DNA from: Roseateles_B sp041913905 | GTDB taxonomy: Bacteria; Pseudomonadota; Gammaproteobacteria; Burkholderiales; Burkholderiaceae_C | Reading direction: 5' to 3' | Length of the DNA: 64,000 nt | Assembly (NCBI GenBank): GCA_041913905.1 | Contig: JAYSEK010000003.1 | Span: forward strand, 1 to 64,000 | Shown: positions 7,965 through 16,122 of the stretch, one piece after another | How positions within the stretch are numbered: position 1 is the first letter of the stretch | Layout: each line of letters begins with the position of its first letter | Notes under the pieces: model-generated | What the model saw: the letters and a program-made list of their open reading frames with translations, nothing else | Told to the model about the DNA's origin: nothing | The model's database searches: none | Program-made: the position numbers and the translations under genes

Positions 7965-9493
7965 GTGCTCCCACGCCCTACAGCCTGCTGGTCATCGATG
8001 ATGAACCGGACCTGCGCACCCTCTACGAACTGACCCTGGTTCGCGAGGGCTACGAACTGGAGACCGCCGGCTCGGTCGAGGAGGCGCTGCAGCGCCTGCA
8101 GCTGCGCCGCTACAGCGCGGTGATTACTGACATGCGCCTGCCCGACGGCAGCGGCCTGGACGTGTTGGCCTGGCTTGAAGGGCAGGGCAGGCGCGAGAAA
8201 GCCATCGTGATCACGGCCTTCGGCTCCTCGGAAAACGCTGTGGAGGCGCTCAAGGCCGGCGCCTTCGACTACCTCACCAAGCCCGTGGACCTGCGGCAGT
8301 TCCGCATGGTCGTGGCTTCGGCTCTGGGGCGCGTGCCGCAGCAGCCGCCGTCAGTCGTGCCCTCCCGCCTGCCCTCCGAGCGGGCGGGTGCGGAGCCGGC
8401 CATGCCGGGGCATGCGCCGTCGCCGGCCAAGGCGCTCGCTGAGCCCGCGCCCCCGCGCCGGGTGGCGGAGCGGCTGGCGGGTGATTCCATGGCCATGCAG
8501 CAGGTGCGCGAGCTGATCGAGAAGGTCGCGCGCAGCATGGCCCCGGTGCTGCTGCAGGGCGAGTCCGGTACCGGCAAGGAGCTGGTCGCGCGCTCCATCC
8601 ATGAAGCCGGTTCGCGCGCAGGCGAGAAGTTCATCGCCGTCAACTGCGGCGCCATTCCCGAGCAGCTGCTGGAGGCCGAGTTCTTCGGCTATCGCAAGGG
8701 TGCGTTCACCGGGGCCAACGAGGATCGCGAGGGCTTCTTCCAGGCTGCGCACGGCGGCACGCTGTTCCTGGACGAAATCGGCGACCTGCCCCTGGCCATG
8801 CAGTCCAAGCTGCTGCGGGCCATCCAGGAGCGTTCGGTGCGGCCGGTGGGCGCGGTGAGCGAGCTGCCCGTCAATGTGCGCATCCTCAGCGCCACGCACA
8901 AGGACCTCGGGGCGGAGGTGGCCGCCGGGCGCTTCCGCCAGGATTTGTTCTACCGGCTCAACGTCATCCAGATCCGCGTGCCGCCGCTGCGCGAGCGCAT
9001 CGAGGACCTGGGTGCCATTGCCTCGCGCGTGCTGCACAAGATCGCGCAGGACGCCGGTGTCAGCCCGGCGCCGCAGCTGGACGCCGATGCCATGCAGAGG
9101 CTGCGGCGTTACAGCTTCCCCGGCAACGTGCGCGAGCTGGAGAACCTGCTGCATCGCGCGGTCGCGCTGTCCGGTGGCGAATGGATCCATGCCGATGAGC
9201 TGGACTTGCCCGAGCTGGAAGAGGCGTGCGAGCCGGCCGAACCGGTGCTGGAGGTCTCAGTCGATCCGTCCGCGGTGTCCGAGCCGGCGCCGGCCTTGCC
9301 GGAGGCGCCCTTGCCCTCGGACCTGGCCGCCTATCTGGATGCCGTGGAGCGCGAGATCCTGGTCCGGGCCCTCGAACAGCACCGCAACAACCGGACGGCT
9401 GCCGGCGCCAGCCTCGGCCTCTCGCTGCGCCAGATGCGCTACCGCATGGCGCGGCTCCATATCAGCGTGGGCGATGGCAGCGACGGCAGCTGA
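7961..9493 (+). CDS. pilR: Sigma-54 response regulator PilR
   Basis: NtrC-family activator, the partner of PilS, that drives RpoN-dependent transcription of the major pilin gene. 510 aa from MSAPTPYSLLVIDDEPD. The receiver has Asp57 (ITDMRLPDGSG). The AAA+ domain has Walker A GESGTGKE, the sigma-54 contact loop GAFTGA, and Walker B GGTLFLDEIGDLP. A C-terminal Fis-type helix-turn-helix follows (NRTAAGASLGLSLRQMRYRM). The start overlaps the pilS stop by four bases. The pilin target is not in this window. The frame is open upstream inside pilS but that segment is not PilR-like. Confidence 0.95.
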   Translation: MSAPTPYSLLVIDDEPDLRTLYELTLVREGYELETAGSVEEALQRLQLRRYSAVITDMRLPDGSGLDVLAWLEGQGRREKAIVITAFGSSENAVEALKAGAFDYLTKPVDLRQFRMVVASALGRVPQQPPSVVPSRLPSERAGAEPAMPGHAPSPAKALAEPAPPRRVAERLAGDSMAMQQVRELIEKVARSMAPVLLQGESGTGKELVARSIHEAGSRAGEKFIAVNCGAIPEQLLEAEFFGYRKGAFTGANEDREGFFQAAHGGTLFLDEIGDLPLAMQSKLLRAIQERSVRPVGAVSELPVNVRILSATHKDLGAEVAAGRFRQDLFYRLNVIQIRVPPLRERIEDLGAIASRVLHKIAQDAGVSPAPQLDADAMQRLRRYSFPGNVRELENLLHRAVALSGGEWIHADELDLPELEEACEPAEPVLEVSVDPSAVSEPAPALPEAPLPSDLAAYLDAVEREILVRALEQHRNNRTAAGASLGLSLRQMRYRMARLHISVGDGSDGS

Positions 9494-10058
9494 GACGGCG
9501 GCCTGGTCCGATGGCTGGCTGAACGGCGCCCGTGCGGTGCCTTCGCCCAACTTCGGTCCGCGGCCTGACGGCGAGGCGCCGAGCCTGCTGGTGCTGCATT
9601 CCATCAGCCTGCCGCCCGGTGTGTTCGGCGGCCCCGAGATCGAGGCGCTGTTCACCAACTGCCTGGACTGCGACGCCCATCCGGCCTTCGACGGGCTGCG
9701 CGGCCTGCAGGTCTCCGCGCACTTCCTGATCCGCCGCGATGGCGAGCTGCTGCAGTTCGTCAGCGCCGACGAGCGGGCCTGGCATGCGGGGCGGTCCAGC
9801 TTCCGCGGGCGGGAGCGCTGCAACGATTTCTCCATCGGCGTCGAGCTCGAAGGGCTTGAGGGCGGACTCTTCGAGGATGCGCAGTACCAGGTCTTGCTGT
9901 GGCTGCTGCCCGTGCTGCGCGCGCACTATCCGCTGAATGCCGTCGTCGGCCATGAGCACATCGCGCCTGGGCGAAAGGCGGATCCGGGGCCGGGTTTTGA
10001 CTGGCGGCGCCTGCGCCAGGGGCTGGGCTGGGACGCCAGTCTGTTTCCTTTTGTGTGA
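9474..10058 (+). CDS. ampD: 1,6-anhydro-N-acetylmuramyl-L-alanine amidase AmpD
   Basis: Cytoplasmic zinc amidase that removes the peptide from anhydro-muropeptides during peptidoglycan recycling; loss of AmpD commonly raises AmpC beta-lactamase. About 194 aa. Zinc ligands by alignment are His42 (LVLHSIS), His160 and Asp170 (GHEHIAPGRKADPG), with Glu124 and Lys168 as catalytic residues. The ATG at 9474 overlaps the pilR end by 20 bp and is the first sensible start in frame; the exact start is not certain. The longer upstream frame is a shadow of pilR. Confidence 0.93.
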   Translation: MAATAAETAAWSDGWLNGARAVPSPNFGPRPDGEAPSLLVLHSISLPPGVFGGPEIEALFTNCLDCDAHPAFDGLRGLQVSAHFLIRRDGELLQFVSADERAWHAGRSSFRGRERCNDFSIGVELEGLEGGLFEDAQYQVLLWLLPVLRAHYPLNAVVGHEHIAPGRKADPGPGFDWRRLRQGLGWDASLFPFV

Positions 10059-10356
10059 GCCCTGTCCCTTGCACAAGGGATAAGAGGCCGCGCTGCACTC
10101 GCTGGTTGAGGTCGCAGCAGCGCGAGTCGGCGCGCAGTGCGCCGTGATCGCAGCACGGAATGGCCGGCCGGGAACGCCAATTGATGCGGGTTTGCGGCCC
10201 GAATGCCGCGCAAGGCCGCGCCGTTGCTTGCGTTGATCTGGATCAGCCCCTGTTCATCGGGCTTGTGCGTCCTGCGCTGGGTCGGAAGAGGCGCTTGGCG
10301 GGTGCCCCGCGAGCGTTTGCGTAGCGGCTTGGTGGGCCCCGGTCAATGGGGTTTGG

Positions 10357-10372
10357 ACGCTATCGGTAGTGC
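10357..10372 (+). promoter_or_regulatory. NrdR-like box 1 upstream of nrdA
   Basis: ACGCTATCGGTAGTGC matches 11 of 16 positions of the known NrdR box ACACTATATATAGTGT. It sits just upstream of the -35 element. Its start is exactly 31 bp from that of box 2, the helical spacing typical of paired NrdR sites. Confidence 0.7.
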
Positions 10373-10401
10373 TTGAAGCGGGTGGGTGCCCTAGATATAG
10401 T
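10373..10401 (+). promoter_or_regulatory. Candidate sigma-70 promoter of nrdA
   Basis: TTGAAG (10373-10378), a spacer of exactly 17 bases, and TATAGT (10396-10401). The -10 lies inside NrdR-like box 2, which would explain repression by NrdR. The predicted start near 10408 gives a leader of about 345 bases. Confidence 0.7.
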
Positions 10402-10403
10402 GT
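10388..10403 (+). promoter_or_regulatory. NrdR-like box 2 overlapping the nrdA -10
   Basis: GCCCTAGATATAGTGT matches 13 of 16 positions of the NrdR box consensus. NrdR is the ATP-cone zinc-ribbon repressor of ribonucleotide reductase genes; nrdR itself is not in the window. The position over the -10 is a classical repression geometry. Confidence 0.8.
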
Positions 10404-10752
10404 CCTTTCATGCTATCCTGCTGACTTGGCAAACCACTGAAATGCCTCGCGTTCGCGCCCTGCCAAACCCCGCTGCCACCGGTTCCGGTGTCGGCATTGG
10501 GGGATTCACGCCAGGGCCCGCAGGATGCCGCCGGAGCAAGCTCCGCGCAGCATCGGCCGGAACGGAGGGCGCGGTGGAGCCCGGTCGCCAGCGGCGCCAG
10601 GGCGGGCATATCGGCAGCATGAGCCGGCCCGTCATGACGCGGCTGTGGGCAGCTGGGCGAAAGCCATCCAACTTCAACAAGTCCTTGGGAACGCGCAAGC
10701 GGGCCCGGGCTTTTTGTTCTCTGCAGTAACGATTTCAAGACAAGGACATCTC

Positions 10753-13689
10753 ATGCAAACCGTTGTCGCCAGCACGCTCGCCGAAGGCGCCGCGGCCCAC
10801 GCCGCCGCCGCTGATTCGCCCCGGCAATCGGCCTATCAGGCTTACCAGATCATTCGCCGCAACGGCGCGGTGGTGTCCTTCGAGCCCAGCAAGATTGCCA
10901 TCGCGCTGATGAAGGCCTTCCTGGCCGTGCATGGCACCAGCGGTGCGGCTTCGGCCAGCGTTCGCGAGACGGTCGATGCCCTGACCGAAGCCGTGGTGCG
11001 TGCACTGCTGCGCTCGCGTCCGAGCGGCGGTACCTTCCACATCGAGGACGTGCAGGACCAGGTCGAGCTGGGCCTGATGCGCGGCGGCCATCATGAAGTG
11101 GCCCGTGCCTACGTGCTGTACCGCGAGCGTCGCAGCCAGGAGCGCCTGCGTCAGGGCGAGGTGGCCCAGGCGGCCGCGCCTGAGTCCGCCCTGATGGTGA
11201 CCGACGGCGGCCATCGCGTGCCCCTGGACCTGGGCGCGCTCGCGGCCCTGATCAGCTCCAGCTGCGAAGGCCTGGGCGCCGACGTCAAGCCCGAACCCAT
11301 CCTGGCCGAGACCAAGCGCAATCTGTACGACGGCGTGCCGATGGACGAGGTCTACAAGGCCGCCATCCTGGCCTCGCGCACCCTGATCGAGAAGGACCCC
11401 GGCTACACGCGCGCCACCGCCCGCCTGCTGATGCACACCATCCGCAAGGAGATCCTGGGCGAGGAGGTCACGCAGGCCGAGATGCAGACGCGCTACGCCG
11501 ACTACTTCCCCCAGTTCATCAAGAAGGGCATCCAGGCCGAGCTGCTGGATGAGAAGCTGGGTCAGTACGACCTCGCCAAGCTGGGCGCGGCGCTGAAGGC
11601 CGAGCGCGACTTCCAGTTCGACTACCTGGGCCTGCAGACCCTGTTCGACCGCTATTTCCTGCACACCGAAGGCAAGCGCATCGAGATGCCGCAGGCCTTC
11701 TTCATGCGCGTGGCCATGGGCCTGGCGCTGAACGAGATCGACCGCGAAGCCCGTGCCATCGAGTTCTATGAAGTGCTGTCCAGCTTCGACTTCATGAGCT
11801 CCACGCCCACGCTGTTCAACTCGGGCACCCGCCGCTCGCAGCTCTCCAGCTGCTACCTGACGACCGTGGCCGACGACCTCGACGGCATCTACGAGGCCTT
11901 GAAGGAGAACGCGCTGCTGTCCAAGTTCGCCGGCGGCCTGGGCAATGACTGGACCCCCGTGCGCGCCCTGGGCTCGCACATCAAGGGCACCAACGGCAAG
12001 AGCCAAGGCGTCGTGCCCTTCCTGAAGGTGGTCAACGACACGGCCGTGGCCGTCAACCAGGGCGGCAAGCGCAAGGGCGCCGTCTGCGCTTACCTGGAGT
12101 CCTGGCACCTGGACATCGAGGAGTTCCTGGAGCTGCGCAAGAACACCGGCGACGACCGCCGCCGCACCCACGACATGAACACCGCGAACTGGATTCCCGA
12201 CCTGTTCATGAAGCGCGTGGTCGAGGGCGGTGACTGGACACTGTTCAGCCCCTCCACCTGCCCGGACCTGCACGACCTCTTCGGTCAGGCCTTCGAGAAG
12301 GCCTACGTCGAGTACGAGGCCCGTGCCGACCGCGGCGAGATCAAGCTCTTCAAGCGCATGCCCGCCAAGGACCTGTGGCGCAAGATGCTCTCGATGCTGT
12401 TCGAGACCGGCCATCCCTGGATCACCTTCAAGGACGCCTGCAACGTCCGCTCGCCGCAGCAGCACGTGGGCGTGGTGCACTCGTCCAACCTCTGCACGGA
12501 GATCACGCTGAACACCAATGACAGCGAGATCGCCGTGTGCAATCTGGGCTCGGTCAATCTGGTCCAGCACCTGAAGGACGGCCCCGATGGCCAGAAGGTC
12601 ATCGACCACGACAAGCTGAAGAAGACCGTCCGCACCGCCATGCGTATGCTGGACAACGTCATCGACATCAACTACTACGCCGTCAAGAAGGCGCGCGACT
12701 CCAATCTGCGCCACCGTCCGGTGGGCCTGGGCCTGATGGGCTTCCAGGATGCGCTGTATGCGCTGCGCACGCCCTACGCCTCCGCCGAGGCGGTGGAGTT
12801 CGCCGACCGCTCGATGGAAGCCATCTGCTACTACGCCTACTGGGCCTCGACCGAGCTGGCCGAAGAGCGCGGCCGCTACAGCAGCTACCGCGGCTCGCTG
12901 TGGGACCGCGGCATCCTGCCGATCGATTCGCTGGATCTGCTGCTCAAGGAGCGCGGCGGCTACGTCGAGGTGGACCGTTCCTCGTCCATGGACTGGGACA
13001 GCCTGCGCCAGCGCATCGCCACCCACGGTATGCGCAACAGCAACTGCGTGGCCATCGCCCCGACCGCGACCATCTCCAACATCATCGGCGTGGATGCCTC
13101 GATCGAGCCCTGCTTCGGCAACCTCTCGGTCAAGTCCAACCTGTCCGGTGAGTTCACGGTGATCAACGAGTCTCTGGTTCGCGACCTGAAGAAGCTGGGC
13201 CTGTGGGACGACGTGATGGTCATGGACCTCAAGCACTTCGACGGCTCGCTGCGCCGCATCGACCGCGTGCCCGAGGAGCTCAAGGCGCTCTACGCCACCG
13301 CCTTCGAGGTGGAGCCGGTGTGGCTGGTCGAGGCCGCCTCGCGCCGCCAGAAGTGGATCGACCAGGCGCAGAGCCTGAACATCTACATGGCCGGTGCTTC
13401 GGGCAAGAAGCTGGACGAGACCTACAAGCTCGCCTGGCAGCGTGGCCTCAAGACCACCTACTACCTGCGCACCATCGGCGCAACGCATGCCGAGAAGAGC
13501 ACGGTCAGCAAGGCGGGTCAGCTCAATGCCGTGCCGGGTGGCATGTCGGGCATGTCCGGCATGAGCGCCGCGCCGGTGGCCGCGGCCCCGGCTGTGCAGG
13601 CGGCACCGGCGGTCGAGGTGGACAACACCCCGGCCACCGACATCAAGTTCTGCTCCATCGACAACCCCGATTGCGAGGCCTGCCAGTAA
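10753..13689 (+). CDS. nrdA: Ribonucleoside-diphosphate reductase alpha subunit, class Ia
   Basis: Catalytic subunit that reduces ribonucleoside diphosphates to deoxy forms, working with NrdB. 978 aa, longer than E. coli (761) because it carries two ATP-cone-like domains at the N-terminus: about residues 28-130 and about 150-240 (the second starts ALMVTDGGHRVPL). Active-site motifs are SSCYLTT, NSNCVAIAPTATISN and the loop GLKTTYYLRT. The C-terminal redox pair is in CSIDNPDCEACQ. The start is the ATG after an AAGGACATCTC leader; the frame is open upstream to 10525 but that part lacks family similarity. It is probably repressed by NrdR through the two upstream boxes. Confidence 0.97.
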   Translation: MQTVVASTLAEGAAAHAAAADSPRQSAYQAYQIIRRNGAVVSFEPSKIAIALMKAFLAVHGTSGAASASVRETVDALTEAVVRALLRSRPSGGTFHIEDVQDQVELGLMRGGHHEVARAYVLYRERRSQERLRQGEVAQAAAPESALMVTDGGHRVPLDLGALAALISSSCEGLGADVKPEPILAETKRNLYDGVPMDEVYKAAILASRTLIEKDPGYTRATARLLMHTIRKEILGEEVTQAEMQTRYADYFPQFIKKGIQAELLDEKLGQYDLAKLGAALKAERDFQFDYLGLQTLFDRYFLHTEGKRIEMPQAFFMRVAMGLALNEIDREARAIEFYEVLSSFDFMSSTPTLFNSGTRRSQLSSCYLTTVADDLDGIYEALKENALLSKFAGGLGNDWTPVRALGSHIKGTNGKSQGVVPFLKVVNDTAVAVNQGGKRKGAVCAYLESWHLDIEEFLELRKNTGDDRRRTHDMNTANWIPDLFMKRVVEGGDWTLFSPSTCPDLHDLFGQAFEKAYVEYEARADRGEIKLFKRMPAKDLWRKMLSMLFETGHPWITFKDACNVRSPQQHVGVVHSSNLCTEITLNTNDSEIAVCNLGSVNLVQHLKDGPDGQKVIDHDKLKKTVRTAMRMLDNVIDINYYAVKKARDSNLRHRPVGLGLMGFQDALYALRTPYASAEAVEFADRSMEAICYYAYWASTELAEERGRYSSYRGSLWDRGILPIDSLDLLLKERGGYVEVDRSSSMDWDSLRQRIATHGMRNSNCVAIAPTATISNIIGVDASIEPCFGNLSVKSNLSGEFTVINESLVRDLKKLGLWDDVMVMDLKHFDGSLRRIDRVPEELKALYATAFEVEPVWLVEAASRRQKWIDQAQSLNIYMAGASGKKLDETYKLAWQRGLKTTYYLRTIGATHAEKSTVSKAGQLNAVPGGMSGMSGMSAAPVAAAPAVQAAPAVEVDNTPATDIKFCSIDNPDCEACQ

Positions 13690-13701
13690 GGTTTGCGGCA
13701 A

Positions 13702-13728
13702 GTCCGCGCCGGCCTCTCCGGCGCGGAC
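13702..13728 (+). terminator. Strong hairpin after nrdA
   Basis: Perfect 11-bp stem GTCCGCGCCGG / CCGGCGCGGAC with a 5-base loop, 12 bp after the nrdA stop, followed by CTCTTC rather than a clean T run. It may terminate, attenuate, or stabilise nrdA mRNA relative to nrdB. Confidence 0.6.
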
Positions 13729-13912
13729 CTCTTCGCTCCCGAGCCTTCATCGCTGCCCGCGCCCGGCGGGCATCCATGAACGCTTCAGCACCGGACTGCG
13801 GCGCCATCGCGCAGCGTCTGCGACCGAAATCGCCACGCACATATCCACGCACATTTGCGACGTTAGCGATGCGGTCGAGCAACAGCGCATTTGTGTCGCT
13901 GTCAAGAAGTCC

Positions 13913-13942
13913 TTGGTGTTTTAGACACAACACTCCGATAAT
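13913..13942 (+). promoter_or_regulatory. Candidate promoter of nrdB
   Basis: TTGGTG and GATAAT separated by 18 bases, giving a predicted leader of about 15 bases that includes the GGAAG ribosome site. A separate nrdB promoter would fit the strong hairpin after nrdA. A partial inverted repeat GTGTT...AACAC lies in the spacer. Confidence 0.4.
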
Positions 13943-13963
13943 CCGCAAGATAGGAAGTCCACC

Positions 13964-15136
13964 ATGTTGGTTTGGGAAGAAGACCTGAAGCCTGCGCCTA
14001 GCGCCTCGAATACTGGCCTGAGCGCCACCCTCTCCAGCGGCCCGCATGCGGCCGTGGCGGCAGCGACGCCGTCGGCTTCGTCTGCCGCCCCTGCTGCACA
14101 GGCGGCTGCCGCCAGCGCACGCCGCGTCAACATGGCTGACAAGCGCATCATCAACGGCCAGACGGACGTCAACCAGCTGGTGCCCTTCAAGTACAAGTGG
14201 GCCTGGGACAAGTACCTCGCCACCTGCGCCAACCACTGGATGCCGCAGGAGGTGAACATGTCCCGCGACATCGCCCTCTGGAAGGATCCCAACGGCCTGA
14301 GCGAGGACGAGCGCCGCATCATCAAGCGCAACCTGGGCTTCTTCGTGACGGCCGATTCGCTGGCCGCCAACAACATCGTCCTGGGCACCTACCGTCACAT
14401 CACCGCCCCCGAGTGCCGCCAGTTCCTGCTGCGCCAGGCCTTCGAGGAAGCGATCCACACGCACGCCTACCAGTACATCGTCGAGTCCCTGGGCCTCGAT
14501 GAAAGCGAGATCTTCAATGCCTATCACGAGGTGGCCTCCATCCGTGACAAGGACGAGTTCCTGATCCCCTTCATCGACGCGATCATGGATCCGAACTTCC
14601 ACACGGGCACGCTGGCCGCCGACCAGACCCTGCTGAAGTCGCTGATCGTCTTCGCCTGCCTGATGGAAGGCCTGTTCTTCTACGTGGGCTTCACGCAGAT
14701 CCTGGCCATGGGCCGCCAGAACAAGATGACCGGGGCTGCCGAGCAGTACCAGTACATCCTGCGCGACGAGTCCATGCACTGCAATTTCGGCATCGACCTG
14801 ATCAACCAGATCAAGCTCGAGAACCCGCAGCTGTGGACGCCGGAATTCAAGGCCGAGATCAAGGCCCTGTTCCTGAAGGCCGTGGAGCTGGAGTACCGCT
14901 ACGCCGAGGACACCATGCCGCGTGGCGTGCTGGGTCTCAACGCGGCCATGTTCAAGGGCTACCTGCGCTACATCGCCAATCGCCGTGCTACCCAGATCGG
15001 GCTGGAGGAACTCTTCCCCAATGAAGAGAACCCCTTCCCCTGGATGAGCGAAATGATCGACCTGAAGAAGGAACGCAACTTCTTCGAAACCCGCGTCATC
15101 GAATACCAGTCCGGTGGCGCCCTGTCCTGGGATTGA
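13964..15136 (+). CDS. nrdB: Ribonucleoside-diphosphate reductase beta subunit, class Ia
   Basis: Di-iron, radical-carrying subunit of ribonucleotide reductase. 390 aa from MLVWEEDLKP. Residues about 11-55 are an Ala-rich extension not needed for the fold. Metal ligands by alignment are Asp131, Glu162, His165 (FEEAIHTHAY), with further ligands in YHEV and RDESMHCNFG. The radical Tyr is present as Tyr169 (HAYQYI), so this is a tyrosyl-radical class Ia protein, unlike the chlamydial Phe form that otherwise resembles this branch. It lies 274 bp downstream of nrdA on the same strand. Confidence 0.97.
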   Translation: MLVWEEDLKPAPSASNTGLSATLSSGPHAAVAAATPSASSAAPAAQAAAASARRVNMADKRIINGQTDVNQLVPFKYKWAWDKYLATCANHWMPQEVNMSRDIALWKDPNGLSEDERRIIKRNLGFFVTADSLAANNIVLGTYRHITAPECRQFLLRQAFEEAIHTHAYQYIVESLGLDESEIFNAYHEVASIRDKDEFLIPFIDAIMDPNFHTGTLAADQTLLKSLIVFACLMEGLFFYVGFTQILAMGRQNKMTGAAEQYQYILRDESMHCNFGIDLINQIKLENPQLWTPEFKAEIKALFLKAVELEYRYAEDTMPRGVLGLNAAMFKGYLRYIANRRATQIGLEELFPNEENPFPWMSEMIDLKKERNFFETRVIEYQSGGALSWD

Positions 15137-15369
15137 GCGGGCTGCCTGGTCAGCGGCCTGTGTCCATCCCGAATTGAGTGCTCGTCAATGAGATCAAGAC
15201 AAGCGATGCAACTGAACCGTCAGACGCGGAAAAGCGCGGCGGTGCATCGCGCCCCCATTCACCGCACCGTGGCGCTGCTCCAAGGCGACTCTCGGGTGGT
15301 GGATAGCTGCGCTGAGGTGGACCGGTCCGCCGCAGGCAGTGCTTTTTTCACTTGATCAAGGAGAAAACC

Positions 15370-15997
15370 ATGGCAACTGCAAAGAAGGCACCGGCCAAGA
15401 AGGCCGCTCCCGCCAAGAAGGCTGCGCCGGCCAAGAAGGCCGCTGCTCCGGCAAAGAAGGCCGCTCCGGCCAAGAAGGCTGCTGCTCCGGCGAAGAAGGC
15501 CGCTCCGGCCAAGAAGGCTGCTGCTCCGGCGAAGAAGGCCGCTCCGGCCAAGAAGGCTGCTGCTCCGGCGAAGAAGGCCGCTCCGGNNNNNNNNNNNNNN
15601 NNNNNNNNNNNNNNNNNNNNNNNNNNNNNNNNNNNNNNNNNNNNNNNNNNNNNNNNNNNNNNNNNNNNNNNNNNNNNNNNNNNNNNAGGCTGCTGCTCCG
15701 GCGAAGAAGGCCGCTCCGGCCAAGAAGGCTGCTGCTCCGGCCAAGAAGGCCGCTGCTCCGGCCAAGGCCGCACCGAAGGCAGCTGCAAAGCCTGCCGCCA
15801 AGGCCAATTCGACCAAGAAGCCGCCCATCAAGGCTGCGCCGAAGGCCGCTGCAAAGCCCGCAGCCAAGCCGGCCGCCAAGCCCGCTGCCAAGAAGGCTGC
15901 TGCACCTGCCGCTGCCAAGCCTGCTGCTGCCCCTGCCGCCAAGACGGCGCTGAGCCCGCAAGCGGCCTGGCCCTTCCCGACCGGCAACAAGCCCTGA
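15370..15997 (+). CDS. Histone H1-like Ala/Lys/Pro-rich DNA-binding protein, interrupted by an assembly gap
   Basis: Nucleoid-associated, highly basic protein built from PAKKAA units; a 39-bp pair (APAKKAAAPAKKA) repeats up to and beyond the gap. It starts at the ATG at 15370 behind AAGGAG and ends at TGA 15995-15997 after a less regular tail (PKAAAKPAAKANST, then SPQAAWPFPTGNKP). One hundred N (15587-15686) lie in the repeat. The frames before and after differ by one base only because 100 is a placeholder, so I read one gene, not a frameshift. True length is unknown. Related proteins are called Hc1/AlgP-like and occur throughout this group. Confidence 0.88.
15587..15686. other. Assembly gap of exactly 100 N
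   Basis: A run of exactly 100 N, the conventional placeholder for a gap of unknown size. It falls in a near-perfect 39-bp tandem repeat inside the H1-like gene, where short reads cannot be placed. Confidence 0.99.
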
Positions 15998-16042
15998 GCT
16001 TGCTCGCGCGATCACCTTCGGGTGCTCGCGCTTTCGAAAGCG

Positions 16043-16069
16043 AAAACCCGGCTTCGGCCGGGTTTTTTT
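16043..16069 (+). terminator. Intrinsic terminator after the H1-like gene
   Basis: Stem AAAACCCGGC / GCCGGGTTTT with a TTCG tetraloop, followed by TTT. It lies 46 bp past the stop. The A run on the other side lets it also serve the convergent minus-strand gene. Confidence 0.93.
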
Positions 16070-16122
16070 ATATCTGAGAGGCGCTCAGCCGCCGCTGGGG
16101 CCCGCAGGGCGGCCGCACCGCA

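Larger units (their letters stand above)
10059..10752. other. 694-bp intergenic region before nrdA: promoter and long leader
   Basis: No convincing protein gene. It holds an FNR-like palindrome (10233-10246), two NrdR-like boxes (10357-10372, 10388-10403), a sigma-70 promoter between and over them, and then about 345 bases of GC-rich leader up to the nrdA ATG. The leader contains a small perfect hairpin (CGGAG/CTCCG, 10532-10545) and a GC-rich stretch before TTTTT at 10710-10714. A 96-codon open frame (10442-10729) lies in the leader, but its composition and lack of a ribosome site make it doubtful. I could not match the leader to a cobalamin, TPP, FMN or SAM riboswitch. Confidence 0.6.

Noticed and set aside
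10442..10729. 96-codon plus-strand frame in the nrdA leader
   Set aside because: No ribosome-binding site, Arg/Gly/Pro-rich composition expected from GC-rich non-coding DNA, and no recognisable domain. Kept only as a comment in the leader entry.
10408..10752. Cobalamin riboswitch before nrdA
   Set aside because: I looked for the B12-box and conserved core of cobalamin riboswitches, because B12 controls some class Ia reductases, and found no match.
10735..13701. 988-codon minus-strand frame opposite nrdA
   Set aside because: Full-length antisense shadow of a strongly biased coding sequence; the plus strand has all NrdA motifs.
15352..16077. Frameshifted or split H1-like genes
   Set aside because: The apparent frame change comes from a 100-N placeholder, not from sequence.
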